Assembly: GCA_964603125.1 (NCBI GenBank)
Contig: CAZRUA010000081.1
Span: 1 to 16,364, forward strand
From: CAZRUA01 sp964603125
GTDB taxonomy: Bacteria > Bacteroidota > Bacteroidia > B-17B0 > Aurantibacillaceae
Length of the DNA stretch: 16,364 nt
Direction: 5' to 3'
The position numbers and the translations under genes were made by a program. The notes beneath the pieces were generated by a model, which was not told the origin of the DNA, searched no databases, and saw only the letters and a program-made list of their open reading frames with translations. Positions 1 to 7,579 of the stretch are shown one piece after another. How positions within the stretch are numbered: the first letter of the stretch is position 1; every line of letters begins with the position of its first letter.

Positions 1-1223
1 CCATTGTTACGGAAGTTTTCCTTAAGGATTCGGAATTGTTCAGCTTCTTTGAATAGTGTTGTTTCTTTTAGACCGTAAATGAGCTTATCCACAGCATTTC
101 CGCGCCAATCAATAAATATTCGACCTAAAATTCGCATACCAGAAATATCCATAATTTTAATATTTACGGTATCTTCTTCAGGCATTAAATCTATAATGTC
201 GCGAACAATAGTATTTGACAAATCGAGTAACTGACATTGTGCGAAACGTAAATCCATGTAAGCATTGAGAGAACAGCCTTTGAAAGAAATATCGGTTGTT
301 TTTGTTCTATTAAAACTAATATTACCAGCACCGAAATCTACTAAATCGAATTGTACATCACCATCAGCAAAATCAGCTTCTTCAAAGGATATCTCGCCAA
401 ATCCAAATGTTGCTGAACGAAATGAAACTTTTCCGTTTCCGAATTCGACACCCTCAAAAGATACATCGCCATCGTTAAAATCTACTCGCTTAAATTCAAT
501 TTTACCTCCACCAAATTCAACATTCTTAAAATCCTTTTTCCCTTTACCAAACGCAGCTTTATCAAAGCTTATATCACCTTCAGAAAACTTTGCAAACTTA
601 AAATCAATGTTTCCATCTCCGAAATATGTGTTTTTAAAATCAACTTGTCCTCGACTAAAATTTGCATCTACAAAATTAAGCGCTCCACTACCAAAGCTGC
701 ATGCATTAAAGTTTACAGTACCATCTCCAAAATTTACCGATTGAAAATTTATGGTTCCACTCCCCCATTTTGCCTTTTTAAAAACAACATCGCCCGTACC
801 AAAATTTGCGTTTGAAAAATTACAAACACCATTACCAAATATTGAAGCTTCAAAAATAGTTTTATCCCCTTCAAACTCTGCATAAGTGAAATCTGTTGCT
901 ACATCACAATCGAAGAAGGCTTTTTTAGCCGAAAAATTAACCAACTTAACCGAAACATGATCATCTAATCCTTTCTCAACCCTATAATCCATAAGAGAAA
1001 AGTTCTTAATGTAAGCATTATTTAAATTAATATCCTCGCCAGAATCGATTTTTAAATATAACTCTTCCGGTGTTATAACACCATACTTTACCGTACTTAC
1101 TTTTTTACCAATTTCATCATAAAAACTAAGCATAGCACTTTTAGAAAAACTTCTAAAAGGCTTCTCATCAATTTCGACTGAATACTTGAGTAAATGGCTT
1201 TCGTGTAAAGGTGAATCTAACAT
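1..1223 (-). CDS. Pentapeptide-like 12-residue repeat protein (3' end cut by window edge)
   Basis: This frame is open from the ATG at 1221-1223 to the window edge (407 codons seen), so the C-terminus is missing. Residues 1-116 form a non-repetitive N-terminal part. Residues 117-308 are sixteen consecutive 12-residue units of the form F-G-x-G-x-x-x-F-x-x-A-x, with Phe at unit positions 1 and 8 and almost no length variation. The 5-residue Phe-to-Phe step resembles pentapeptide-repeat beta-helices; the 7-residue step with a G-x-G turn is an extension. After the repeats come about 100 residues without repeat, containing motifs such as IDLMPEEDTVNIKI. No signal peptide or membrane segment is visible, so a cytoplasmic location is inferred. 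Function is unknown; a rod-like scaffold is plausible. The gene is divergent from the membrane-protein gene at 1342. Confidence 0.85.
   Translation of the reverse strand, partial: MLDSPLHESHLLKYSVEIDEKPFRSFSKSAMLSFYDEIGKKVSTVKYGVITPEELYLKIDSGEDINLNNAYIKNFSLMDYRVEKGLDDHVSVKLVNFSAKKAFFDCDVATDFTYAEFEGDKTIFEASIFGNGVCNFSNANFGTGDVVFKKAKWGSGTINFQSVNFGDGTVNFNACSFGSGALNFVDANFSRGQVDFKNTYFGDGNIDFKFAKFSEGDISFDKAAFGKGKKDFKNVEFGGGKIEFKRVDFNDGDVSFEGVEFGNGKVSFRSATFGFGEISFEEADFADGDVQFDLVDFGAGNISFNRTKTTDISFKGCSLNAYMDLRFAQCQLLDLSNTIVRDIIDLMPEEDTVNIKIMDISGMRILGRIFIDWRGNAVDKLIYGLKETTLFKEAEQFRILKENFRNN
300..875 (-). repeat. Sixteen in-frame 36-bp coding repeats
   Basis: This block encodes sixteen back-to-back 12-residue units without a single indel. 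Units include FGDGTVNFNACS, FGSGALNFVDAN and FSEGDISFDKAA. DNA identity between units is low because codons and variable positions have diverged, so these are old protein repeats rather than recent DNA duplications. Confidence 0.9.
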
Positions 1224-1262
1224 AGGTTTTAATTTAATGATACGAAAATAGCAAAGTTTTTT

Positions 1263-1297
1263 GATTTTGGATTTTAGAAATTAGATTTTGGAAATAA
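1263..1297. repeat. Five-unit heptanucleotide repeat (GATTTTR-like)
   Basis: Five consecutive 7-base units lie in the intergenic region: GATTTTG, GATTTTA, GAAATTA, GATTTTG and GAAATAA. The first, second and fourth fit GATTTTR exactly; the others are degenerate. The block lies between two divergent genes, and its fourth unit contains the proposed -33 element (TTTG, 1287-1290) of the rightward promoter. Confidence 0.6.
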
Positions 1298-1320
1298 TTG
1301 GCACGTAAATAGTACATTTG
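1287..1320 (+). promoter_or_regulatory. Putative Bacteroidota-type promoter of the 1342-4455 operon
   Basis: TACATTTG at 1313-1320 matches the TAnnTTTG -7 element exactly. TTTG at 1287-1290 is a possible -33 element 22 bases upstream. The -7 box ends 21 bases before the ATG at 1342, giving a short leader. The -7 match is good, but the -33 element lies in a heptamer repeat and may be fortuitous. Confidence 0.5.
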
Positions 1321-1341
1321 TATCACATTGATGAATTAGAA

Positions 1342-1713
1342 ATGAACTTTATTGTAAAAATACTTATCTCCACATTAGCCGTTTTAGTTACAGACTGGCT
1401 GCTTGATGGTGTTACTATAGCAAACGGAAGCTTTACAACTGCTCTTATTGTTGCTTTAGTGTTGGCCTTTTTAAACGCTATTGTTAAACCTGCACTTGTA
1501 GTTTTAACTATTCCAATAACAGTTTTTACTCTTGGTATCTTTTTACTGGTGGTAAACGTTATAATAATATTCTTAGCTGATAAATTAGTAGATGGTTTTA
1601 GTGTAAGAAGCTTTTGGAGCGCCTTATGGTTCAGTATTGTTTTATCAATAATAACAGGGATTTTTGAGCGTTTAGGTGGGAATAACAACAACCAAAGAAG
1701 GCAACAGTTTTAA
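1342..1713 (+). CDS. Phage_holin_4_2 / YvlD-like small membrane protein
   Basis: A 123-residue hydrophobic protein with about four membrane segments (roughly residues 3-20, 34-52, 56-80 and 95-112). The central stretch NAIVKPALVVLTIPITVFTL closely follows the pattern of the 'phage holin family' (PF04020), which despite its name is mostly chromosomal and of unknown function in the inner membrane. I chose the ATG at 1342; an upstream in-frame TTG at 1318 lies inside the -7 promoter box and would add unconserved residues. The tail GGNNNNQRRQQF is polar and probably cytoplasmic. It is the first gene of a tight operon: the next start is 10 bases after its stop. Nothing phage-like surrounds it. Confidence 0.85.
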   Translation: MNFIVKILISTLAVLVTDWLLDGVTIANGSFTTALIVALVLAFLNAIVKPALVVLTIPITVFTLGIFLLVVNVIIIFLADKLVDGFSVRSFWSALWFSIVLSIITGIFERLGGNNNNQRRQQF

Positions 1714-1723
1714 AGAAATTATT

Positions 1724-3700
1724 ATGAAAAAAATATTACTCGCAATACTATTAATTGCAATCAACATAAGTTGTAAAGCTCAAGGTTTTTTGCCTCCAAA
1801 CTCTTATACAAGTACCAATAAAAAAGCGATAAAAAAATACGAAGAGGGCAAAACTTTACAAGATGCTAGAAAAAATGATGAAGCTGAAAAATGCTACCTT
1901 AAAGCGATAGAAATAGATGCCAAATTTGTGGAACCCCATATTAATCTAGGATATCTGTATATCGAAAAAAATCAAAATGATAAAGCTATAAGTGAGTTTC
2001 AGAAGGCCGTTGATTTAAACCCAGGATTTTTCCCTAACAACTTTTATCAATTAGCCGAACTGCAATTTTATACAGGCAAGTATGATGGTGCAAAGAAAAA
2101 CTTAGAAACTTTTTTAACATTCCAACGCATAAGCCCAACCTTAAAAGAAAAGTCTGAGTTTTTATTGAAATGCAGCAACTTCGCAATTGGCGAAATTAAA
2201 AATCCAAAGCCTTATAATCCTATTAATGTTGGCTCAGGAGTTAATAGTCCCGACAATGAATACTTTCCTACTTTAACAGTAGACAACCAAACAATGATAT
2301 TTACGCGTAAGCTAGAAGAACCAAACTGCGCAGGTTTTACAGGACAAGAAGATTTTTATACTAGTAGTAAACAAGGAGTACAACAATGGGGGAATGCTAC
2401 AGCAATTGCAGGATTAAATTCTAAATGCAATGAAGGTGCACCAAACATTAGTGTTGATGGGAATCATTTATTTTTTGTTAGTTGTGAAGATCCTAGCACC
2501 AATAGTTATGGAGCGCTTGGCAAGGGAATGGGAAGTTGTGATATTTTTTACGCGCAAAAAAACGGAAGTAAATGGAGTAAACCAATCAATTTAAAAAGCC
2601 CTGTAAATAGCTACCATTGGGAAACACAACCTTCATTTTCATCAGATGGAAAAACACTTTATTTTGTGAGAGGAATAAAGAGAGGACATAGCGTAAGTGA
2701 ACAAGATATTTATACAAGCACAATAGATGAGAACGGAGTGTTTGGTGAACCTGTTAAACTAGGAACCAACATTAATACGTCAGGAAGAGAAGAAAGTGTT
2801 TTTATACATCCAGATAATAACACTTTGTACTTTAGCAGTGACGGCCATGTTGGAATGGGTGGTTTAGATATTTTTATGAGCCGACGTCAAGTAGATGGAA
2901 CTTGGGGACCTGCAATAAACCTTGGCTATCCTATAAATACAAGTGCTAGTGAAAATAGTTTATTAGTTGATGCCGAAGGTAAATTAGCTTACTTTGCTTC
3001 TGCCAGAGAAGGTGGATTTGGAGGATTGGATATTTATAAATTTGAATTACCTGCTGAATTTAAACCCGAAAAAATTACTTATGTAAAAGGTTTAGTATAT
3101 GACGCTAAAACTAAAAATCCACTTGAAGCAAATTTTGAATTAATTGATTTAGAAACTCAAAAAATGGCTGTAAAGAGTTACTCGGCAGCAAATGGAGAAT
3201 TTACAGTTACGTTAAATGAAAATAAAAATTACATGGTTAATGTAAATAAAGAAACCTATTTATTTTACAGTGACAACTTCAGCTTAAAAGGAGTTACAAG
3301 CGATTACAGCAACCCGTTTAAAATAAATGTTCCTTTACTTAAATTAGAAATTGGCGCAACCGTTGAGTTGAAAAATGTGTTTTTTGATGTAAACAAATGG
3401 GATTTAAAACCTGAATCTAAAATTGAATTGGAAAAATTGGCTGCATTGTTGAAAGCCAACCCAAAACTTAAGATTGAGTTAGGTGGACACACCGATAACA
3501 CTGGTGATAAAAAACAAAATCAAATACTTTCAGAAAATCGTGCTAAATCAGTTTACAGTTACTTAATTAAATTTGGTGGAATAGATGCGACAAGATTGAG
3601 CTTTAAAGGTTATGGTGATACGAAGCCCAAAGTAGCCAACGATACTGCTGAAAATAAAGCTAAAAACAGGAGAACAGAATTTGTAGTTACAGGAGTTTAA
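1724..3700 (+). CDS. PorE-like OmpA-family protein (TPR, beta-propeller, CRD, OmpA)
   Basis: 658 residues. The N-terminus is a signal peptide; Cys17 in NISCKAQ could be a lipobox cysteine, or cleavage could follow KAQ (20). Residues about 33-135 hold TPR units. Residues about 175-445 form a PD40/WD40-like propeller with repeated motifs such as FPTLTVDNQTMIFTR, PSFSSDGKTLYFV and GGLDIY. Residues about 452-515 look like a carboxypeptidase-regulatory-like domain (GLVYDAKTKNPLEANFELID). Residues 544-658 are an OmpA peptidoglycan-binding domain with FFDVNKWDLKPES, GGHTDNTG (Asp591) and NRAKSV (Arg606). This order matches T9SS protein PorE of Porphyromonas, which links the outer-membrane machinery to peptidoglycan. 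I start at ATG 1724, which begins a signal peptide; an in-frame GTG at 1676 would hide it. Several paralogues of this architecture are common in Bacteroidota, so a T9SS role is likely but not certain. Confidence 0.85.
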   Translation: MKKILLAILLIAINISCKAQGFLPPNSYTSTNKKAIKKYEEGKTLQDARKNDEAEKCYLKAIEIDAKFVEPHINLGYLYIEKNQNDKAISEFQKAVDLNPGFFPNNFYQLAELQFYTGKYDGAKKNLETFLTFQRISPTLKEKSEFLLKCSNFAIGEIKNPKPYNPINVGSGVNSPDNEYFPTLTVDNQTMIFTRKLEEPNCAGFTGQEDFYTSSKQGVQQWGNATAIAGLNSKCNEGAPNISVDGNHLFFVSCEDPSTNSYGALGKGMGSCDIFYAQKNGSKWSKPINLKSPVNSYHWETQPSFSSDGKTLYFVRGIKRGHSVSEQDIYTSTIDENGVFGEPVKLGTNINTSGREESVFIHPDNNTLYFSSDGHVGMGGLDIFMSRRQVDGTWGPAINLGYPINTSASENSLLVDAEGKLAYFASAREGGFGGLDIYKFELPAEFKPEKITYVKGLVYDAKTKNPLEANFELIDLETQKMAVKSYSAANGEFTVTLNENKNYMVNVNKETYLFYSDNFSLKGVTSDYSNPFKINVPLLKLEIGATVELKNVFFDVNKWDLKPESKIELEKLAALLKANPKLKIELGGHTDNTGDKKQNQILSENRAKSVYSYLIKFGGIDATRLSFKGYGDTKPKVANDTAENKAKNRRTEFVVTGV

Positions 3701-3705
3701 CTTAA

Positions 3706-4455
3706 ATGAAAAAAGTCAATATTGCATTATCAGGTGGAGGAGCAAGAGGATTTGCGCATATTGGAGCGTTGCAAGCATTGTACGAAAAAGGATTTGAAGC
3801 AAATGCTATATCAGGAACAAGTGCAGGTAGTTTAGTAGGAACATTCTTAGCCGATGGTTATACTCCCAATGAAATTCATGATATATTTCAATCTTTTAAA
3901 TTTAAAAAATCATTCAACTTTAAAAATTTTAAATCGGGCTTACTATCCTCTGAATCATTATTTGAGATTTTAAATAAAAACATCCGAGCGAAAAAAATTG
4001 AAGATTTAAAAATCTTGATGCACATTAATGTAACCGAATTAGATACTGGTGAAAGGACAGTATTAACCAGCGGAAACATTATTGAATCAGTGATTGCTTC
4101 ATGCTCAATACCTTTCATCCTAGAGCCTGTTAAAATTAACAACATTCTTTATATTGATGGAGGCGTTAGTTCAAATTTTCCTGCTGATGTTTTTTTAACG
4201 GATAAAGAACATGAAACAGTTGGTATTTCTGTTAACCCCATTTCTAAATTTGAAGCTAAATTATCCATGATAGATAAATTGGATAGAATGGTTAGATTAA
4301 CTTTAAAAAACAATTTAGAAGAAAATAAAAAACACTGTAAAATTTTTATAGAACCAGCAGGCCTAGAGAAATATAGAGTTTTAGATAACGATAAATTTAA
4401 TGAAATTGTTAAACTCGGTTATGAATATACCAAACAGAAGCTAGAAAACTTATAA
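3706..4455 (+). CDS. Patatin-like phospholipase (RssA/YchK type)
   Basis: 249 residues forming one patatin domain. The oxyanion-hole motif SGGGARG is at 9-15, the nucleophile elbow G-T-S-A-G at 37-41 (Ser39), and the catalytic Asp is in D-G-G at 151-153, so the Ser-Asp dyad is complete. Family members hydrolyse acyl chains from lipids. No signal peptide is visible, so it is probably cytoplasmic or on the inner membrane face; it is short and lacks the C-terminal outer-membrane barrel found in longer patatins such as PlpD. The start lies 5 bases after the PorE-like stop, so the genes are cotranscribed. The 3' end overlaps the convergent phosphatase gene by 6 bases. Substrate is unknown. Confidence 0.92.
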   Translation: MKKVNIALSGGGARGFAHIGALQALYEKGFEANAISGTSAGSLVGTFLADGYTPNEIHDIFQSFKFKKSFNFKNFKSGLLSSESLFEILNKNIRAKKIEDLKILMHINVTELDTGERTVLTSGNIIESVIASCSIPFILEPVKINNILYIDGGVSSNFPADVFLTDKEHETVGISVNPISKFEAKLSMIDKLDRMVRLTLKNNLEENKKHCKIFIEPAGLEKYRVLDNDKFNEIVKLGYEYTKQKLENL

Positions 4456-5667
4456 AAATTTAATTGTCAAAGCCGTAATATCGTCGATGTAATTTTGATT
4501 TTGTTTAAATTCAATTACATCCCAAAGCATTTTTTGATTCAAGTCAGCTGGTAAAATGTCTTTCGATGCATTTAACAAATCTTCTAAACGATCGGCCCCA
4601 TAATATTCACCACTATTATTTTTAACTTCTACTAAGCCATCGGTATAGCCTACAAATAAAGCGTTTTTAGGCACAATCGTAATTCCTTCCTGAACAGTTT
4701 CAATTTCATCAAGCATTCCTAGACCCACACAACCAACATTTAATAAACGCTTTGAACCTTTATTAATAAGTAAAGGAGGATTATGCCCTGCGTTAATATA
4801 ACTTAGCATACGTGTTTCTTTATTGTACTTAGCTATGAAAAGCGTAATGAATTTTTCTCCTTTAGCGTTTCGAATAACTTTTGAATTTAGCTCTTTTATT
4901 AAATCGCTTAGCTTTGGAATAAACTGGGATAATACGCGAAGATTAGCTTGAAAATTACTCATTAAAAGAGCCGCTGCAACTCCCTTGCCAGAAACATCGG
5001 CCAAGCAAAAAACTACCTCATTATTATTTAATTCAAAATAATCGTAATAATCACCTCCAACCTCTTGATGAGGAAGATACAAGGCATCGGCAATAATGCT
5101 CGAATCATTTGGTAAAGTTTCTGGAAAAAGAAGGTTTTGCATGTTAGATGCCAATTCTAATTCCTTTTTGTAAACAGCTTGATTAATATTTTGTTTATAT
5201 AATCGTTTGTTTTCAATGGCTACAACAATAATGTTGGTTAAAGTCTGTATGTATGATAAATGCTTAATTACGGGACTAACCTCAATTTTATTATTATCCA
5301 AATCGCCAATAAGAACAAAAGCAATTTGCCTTGATTTGTGCATTACAGGAACTATGATGTCGTAATGTTTTTCAATTTCTGTTTTTGAGTTAGAAAGGAA
5401 AGTAATCTCCTTAATATGCTTCAAATCCTTTGATACATCAATTACATAACCATCATGATTGTTATGCTCGAACAAGCATTCCCATTTATCTTTATAAATA
5501 AAGAGAGCTACTTTACTTATTTTTAAGTTATCGCAAACAACTTCTTTATATGTTTGAAGCAGTTTGGGTATTTTAACATTTGTGTTAATTGCATTGGTTA
5601 TATCAAGCAATGCTTTTAACTTAAAGCTACTTATTTTATTTTTATTATATAAGTAATCCTCTTTCAA
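4450..5667 (-). CDS. GAF-SpoIIE (RsbU-like) PP2C serine/threonine phosphatase
   Basis: 405 residues. Residues about 15-155 look like a GAF sensor domain; a helical linker at about 155-180 leads into a SpoIIE-type PP2C domain. The metal-binding motifs are intact: GGDYYD (204-209), ADVSGKG (223-229), AGHNPP (293-298), YTDG (341-344) and DDIT (395-398). Enzymes of this class dephosphorylate STAS-domain anti-anti-sigma factors or similar partners in partner-switching pathways. No partner kinase or STAS protein is encoded in the window. The start lies 1 base after the stop of the LpxD-like gene, so it is the downstream member of that pair. The GAF ligand is unknown. Confidence 0.92.
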   Translation of the reverse strand: MKEDYLYNKNKISSFKLKALLDITNAINTNVKIPKLLQTYKEVVCDNLKISKVALFIYKDKWECLFEHNNHDGYVIDVSKDLKHIKEITFLSNSKTEIEKHYDIIVPVMHKSRQIAFVLIGDLDNNKIEVSPVIKHLSYIQTLTNIIVVAIENKRLYKQNINQAVYKKELELASNMQNLLFPETLPNDSSIIADALYLPHQEVGGDYYDYFELNNNEVVFCLADVSGKGVAAALLMSNFQANLRVLSQFIPKLSDLIKELNSKVIRNAKGEKFITLFIAKYNKETRMLSYINAGHNPPLLINKGSKRLLNVGCVGLGMLDEIETVQEGITIVPKNALFVGYTDGLVEVKNNSGEYYGADRLEDLLNASKDILPADLNQKMLWDVIEFKQNQNYIDDITALTIKFL

Positions 5668-5668
5668 A

Positions 5669-6613
5669 CTACTTTGCTTTAAGTTTTTTAATATCTTCTA
5701 AAATACTTGGTAATTGCCTTACATAAGCCATTTCCTTCATTTTCTCTTTCGCATCATCACAAGGGCTACCAAAGTATACCTTGCCAGCTTTTAAATCTTT
5801 ACCAACTCCACTTTGAGCATAAACAACAACACCATCTTCAACAACAACTTCAGCAGCAATACCAACTTGCCCCCAAAGGGTAACCTTATTTTTAATTTCA
5901 ACCACACCTGCAACACCTGTATGAGCAGCTATAATGCACATTTCACCAACAACCGTATCGTGACCAATATGGACATGATTATCCAATTTGGTAGCGCGTC
6001 CAATAATTGTATCCGCTGTAACACCTCTATCTATTGTTGTTAAAGCTCCAATTTCAACATCATCACACAAAATTACCCTACCACAACTTTGAAGTTTTTC
6101 AATAGTGGTTTCACGCTTTTTAAAGTAAAACGCATCCGCTCCAATAACAGCATTTGCATGTATTGTAACATTATCTCCTATAATGCAATTGTCGTAAACA
6201 ACTACATTTGGGTGCAAAACGCAACCCTCACCAATTTTAACATTATTCCCAATAGTAACACCATGCATTAAAATACTTGTTGCACCAACTACAGATTTAT
6301 CACCAATATTTCTATTGGTGAAATTGTTTGGCTGAAAATGACGAATTAATTTATTAAAAGCTGTAAATGGTTCGTCTAAAATTAACAAGCCTTTACCTTC
6401 AGGGCAATCAACTTTTTTGTTAATTAAAACCGTTGTGGCAGCAGATTGTAGCGCTTTATCGTAATATTTTGGATGATCAACAAAAACAATATCACCAGCT
6501 TCTACTTTGTGTATTTCATTTAAACCTGTTATAATATGGTTTTCATCTCCAACAAATTCAGCATGAATAATTTCGGCAATTTGTTTAAGTGTATGTGGTT
6601 TTTCAAGTTTCAT
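5669..6613 (-). CDS. lpxD: LpxD-like UDP-3-O-acylglucosamine N-acyltransferase
   Basis: 314 residues. The N-terminal domain (about 1-95) resembles the LpxD uridine-binding domain. Residues about 105-285 are a left-handed beta-helix of hexapeptide repeats (IGNNVKIGEG, IGDNVTIHAN, IGRATKLDNHVHIGHDTVVG). GALTTIDRG (189-197) is a family signature. His218 in NHVHIGH aligns with the catalytic His239 of E. coli LpxD. LpxD adds the N-linked 3-hydroxyacyl chain to UDP-3-acyl-glucosamine in lipid A synthesis. The C-terminal part is somewhat short and ends in a helix. By eye, the second conserved histidine (E. coli His276) is not conserved and falls near Glu255. Bacteroidota often carry two LpxD-like proteins, and this resembles the shorter one, so the exact acceptor is uncertain. 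Confidence 0.82.
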   Translation of the reverse strand: MKLEKPHTLKQIAEIIHAEFVGDENHIITGLNEIHKVEAGDIVFVDHPKYYDKALQSAATTVLINKKVDCPEGKGLLILDEPFTAFNKLIRHFQPNNFTNRNIGDKSVVGATSILMHGVTIGNNVKIGEGCVLHPNVVVYDNCIIGDNVTIHANAVIGADAFYFKKRETTIEKLQSCGRVILCDDVEIGALTTIDRGVTADTIIGRATKLDNHVHIGHDTVVGEMCIIAAHTGVAGVVEIKNKVTLWGQVGIAAEVVVEDGVVVYAQSGVGKDLKAGKVYFGSPCDDAKEKMKEMAYVRQLPSILEDIKKLKAK

Positions 6614-6632
6614 GGTAAAAAAATAAATCCTA

Positions 6633-6656
6633 ATCTTTAACTACTAGGCTAAAGAT
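6633..6656 (-). terminator. Weak possible terminator hairpin
   Basis: An inverted repeat with 7-base arms (ATCTTTA / TAAAGAT) and a 10-base loop sits between the secreted-protein gene and the LpxD-like gene. Read on the minus strand it is followed by a T-rich stretch. The stem is AT-rich and weak, so this is only a candidate. Confidence 0.25.
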
Positions 6657-6696
6657 AAATGTAAAAAGGAAAAGAAAAAATTAATTTAGATAAAAA

Positions 6697-7407
6697 CTAG
6701 AATTTAACTAGTGGGAACTGTTTTAGGATTTTTGTTCCAGAGTAGCATTGCATTATGTATTTACCAACGCTTAAATAATTGATGTATAAACTTTGCTTGT
6801 AATCAGCATCAAAAACAACTTGACCGTTCAAATCAATTATTCTTACACGTTCAGGTAAAACTTCTAATCCTAATAAAACTACATCTATTCTATCAACAAA
6901 TGGATTTGGGAAAACATAACTTATACTAGTATCTTTTGTTGGTCCTATTTGAGGCAGTATAATATAGATATTTTCTTCAAGAGAATCAATGGTTCTGATT
7001 GCAGAAGGGTTGTCACTTCGAGGCCAAATAACTATTCCGTTAATTCCAGTTCTAAAATTTGATTGGTTTTGATCAACCGAAGGAACAATATCAATACTAT
7101 CAATTTCTCCTGCAACAAATGTTCTATTTTGCATTGATGTAGTGTCAACATAAAATAATGAGCCATTTGGCACGTAAGAGTTCTTAATATAAAATTCGTA
7201 CTTTATAGAAGCTGTTACAGGTGCACTACTATTACCTGTTATTGAATAACTTAACTTTAATGATTGCGGAGGATTAATAGCTGAAAGAGTATCTTGTACT
7301 CTATTTTTTAGCCAGTTGGAAGAAATAGAAAGTGTATCTTGTGCCTTTACTGATATAGTAAAAATCACAAAGAAAAACAAAACATATTTTATACCTAATC
7401 TCTTCAT
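6697..7407 (-). CDS. Secreted protein with T9SS type A C-terminal sorting domain
   Basis: 236 residues. An N-terminal signal peptide (1-23) ends in VKAQ, a common signal peptidase I site in this phylum. Residues about 24-155 show no domain I recognise; they are beta-rich. Residues about 164-236 match the T9SS sorting domain: YVFPNPFVDRIDV, then VRIIDLNGQVVFD, YINYLSVGKYIMQCYSG, and a basic-hydrophobic end (LKQFPLVKF). The protein is therefore expected to cross the outer membrane by type IX secretion, with the C-terminal domain cleaved or used for anchoring. It is small for a T9SS cargo. It is probably transcribed alone: 83 bases separate it from the next minus-strand gene. Confidence 0.88.
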   Translation of the reverse strand: MKRLGIKYVLFFFVIFTISVKAQDTLSISSNWLKNRVQDTLSAINPPQSLKLSYSITGNSSAPVTASIKYEFYIKNSYVPNGSLFYVDTTSMQNRTFVAGEIDSIDIVPSVDQNQSNFRTGINGIVIWPRSDNPSAIRTIDSLEENIYIILPQIGPTKDTSISYVFPNPFVDRIDVVLLGLEVLPERVRIIDLNGQVVFDADYKQSLYINYLSVGKYIMQCYSGTKILKQFPLVKF

Positions 7408-7420
7408 TACTAATTAACTG

Positions 7421-7450
7421 TAAATGTAGTAAAAATTTTTACTAATCAAA
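7421..7450 (-). promoter_or_regulatory. Putative promoter of the T9SS-cargo gene with palindrome between boxes
   Basis: On the minus strand TTTG (7447-7450) is followed after 18 bases by TACATTTA (7421-7428), seven of eight matches to TAnnTTTG. The -7 box ends 13 bases before the ATG at 7405-7407. A perfect 18-bp palindrome occupies 7427-7444, filling the spacer. Confidence 0.4.
7427..7444. repeat. 18-bp perfect palindrome
   Basis: The sequence TAGTAAAAATTTTTACTA is identical to its reverse complement. It is entirely AT-rich apart from one G and one C, so it may be partly a consequence of base composition, but its position in a promoter spacer makes an operator possible. Confidence 0.5.
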
Positions 7451-7579
7451 AATAGTTGTTTACTTATCATATAAAAACACGAATTTTTACTTTTCTTACA
7501 CGTTCAAGATGTAAAATATAAAGAATTTTACCTATTTTTAATCCGTCGTTAGCGTTTCTTTTCATCTAAACTTAATCAA

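Noticed and set aside
265..744. A 159-codon plus-strand open frame rich in Pro, Ser and Lys
   Set aside because: It is the antisense shadow of the 12-residue repeat gene; its regular pattern mirrors the 36-base period on the minus strand.
300..875. A possible CRISPR-like array with a 36-base period
   Set aside because: The units are contiguous, lack spacers, are not conserved at DNA level, and lie in one open frame.
1342..1713. A prophage holin
   Set aside because: The family name is misleading; there are no phage genes nearby and such proteins are common in bacterial chromosomes.
5813..6043. Plus-strand open frames opposite the LpxD-like gene (also 6089-6271)
   Set aside because: They are Asn/Ile-rich shadows of the hexapeptide-repeat coding sequence.
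7456..7479. TTGTTT followed by AAACA, a possible third crt operator
   Set aside because: The spacing is 13 rather than 20 bases and the second arm is incomplete.
7511..7531. Inverted repeat GTAAAAT / ATTTTAC upstream of the 490-residue protein
   Set aside because: Seven AT-rich pairs with a 7-base loop are weak, and no T-run or promoter boxes fit it.
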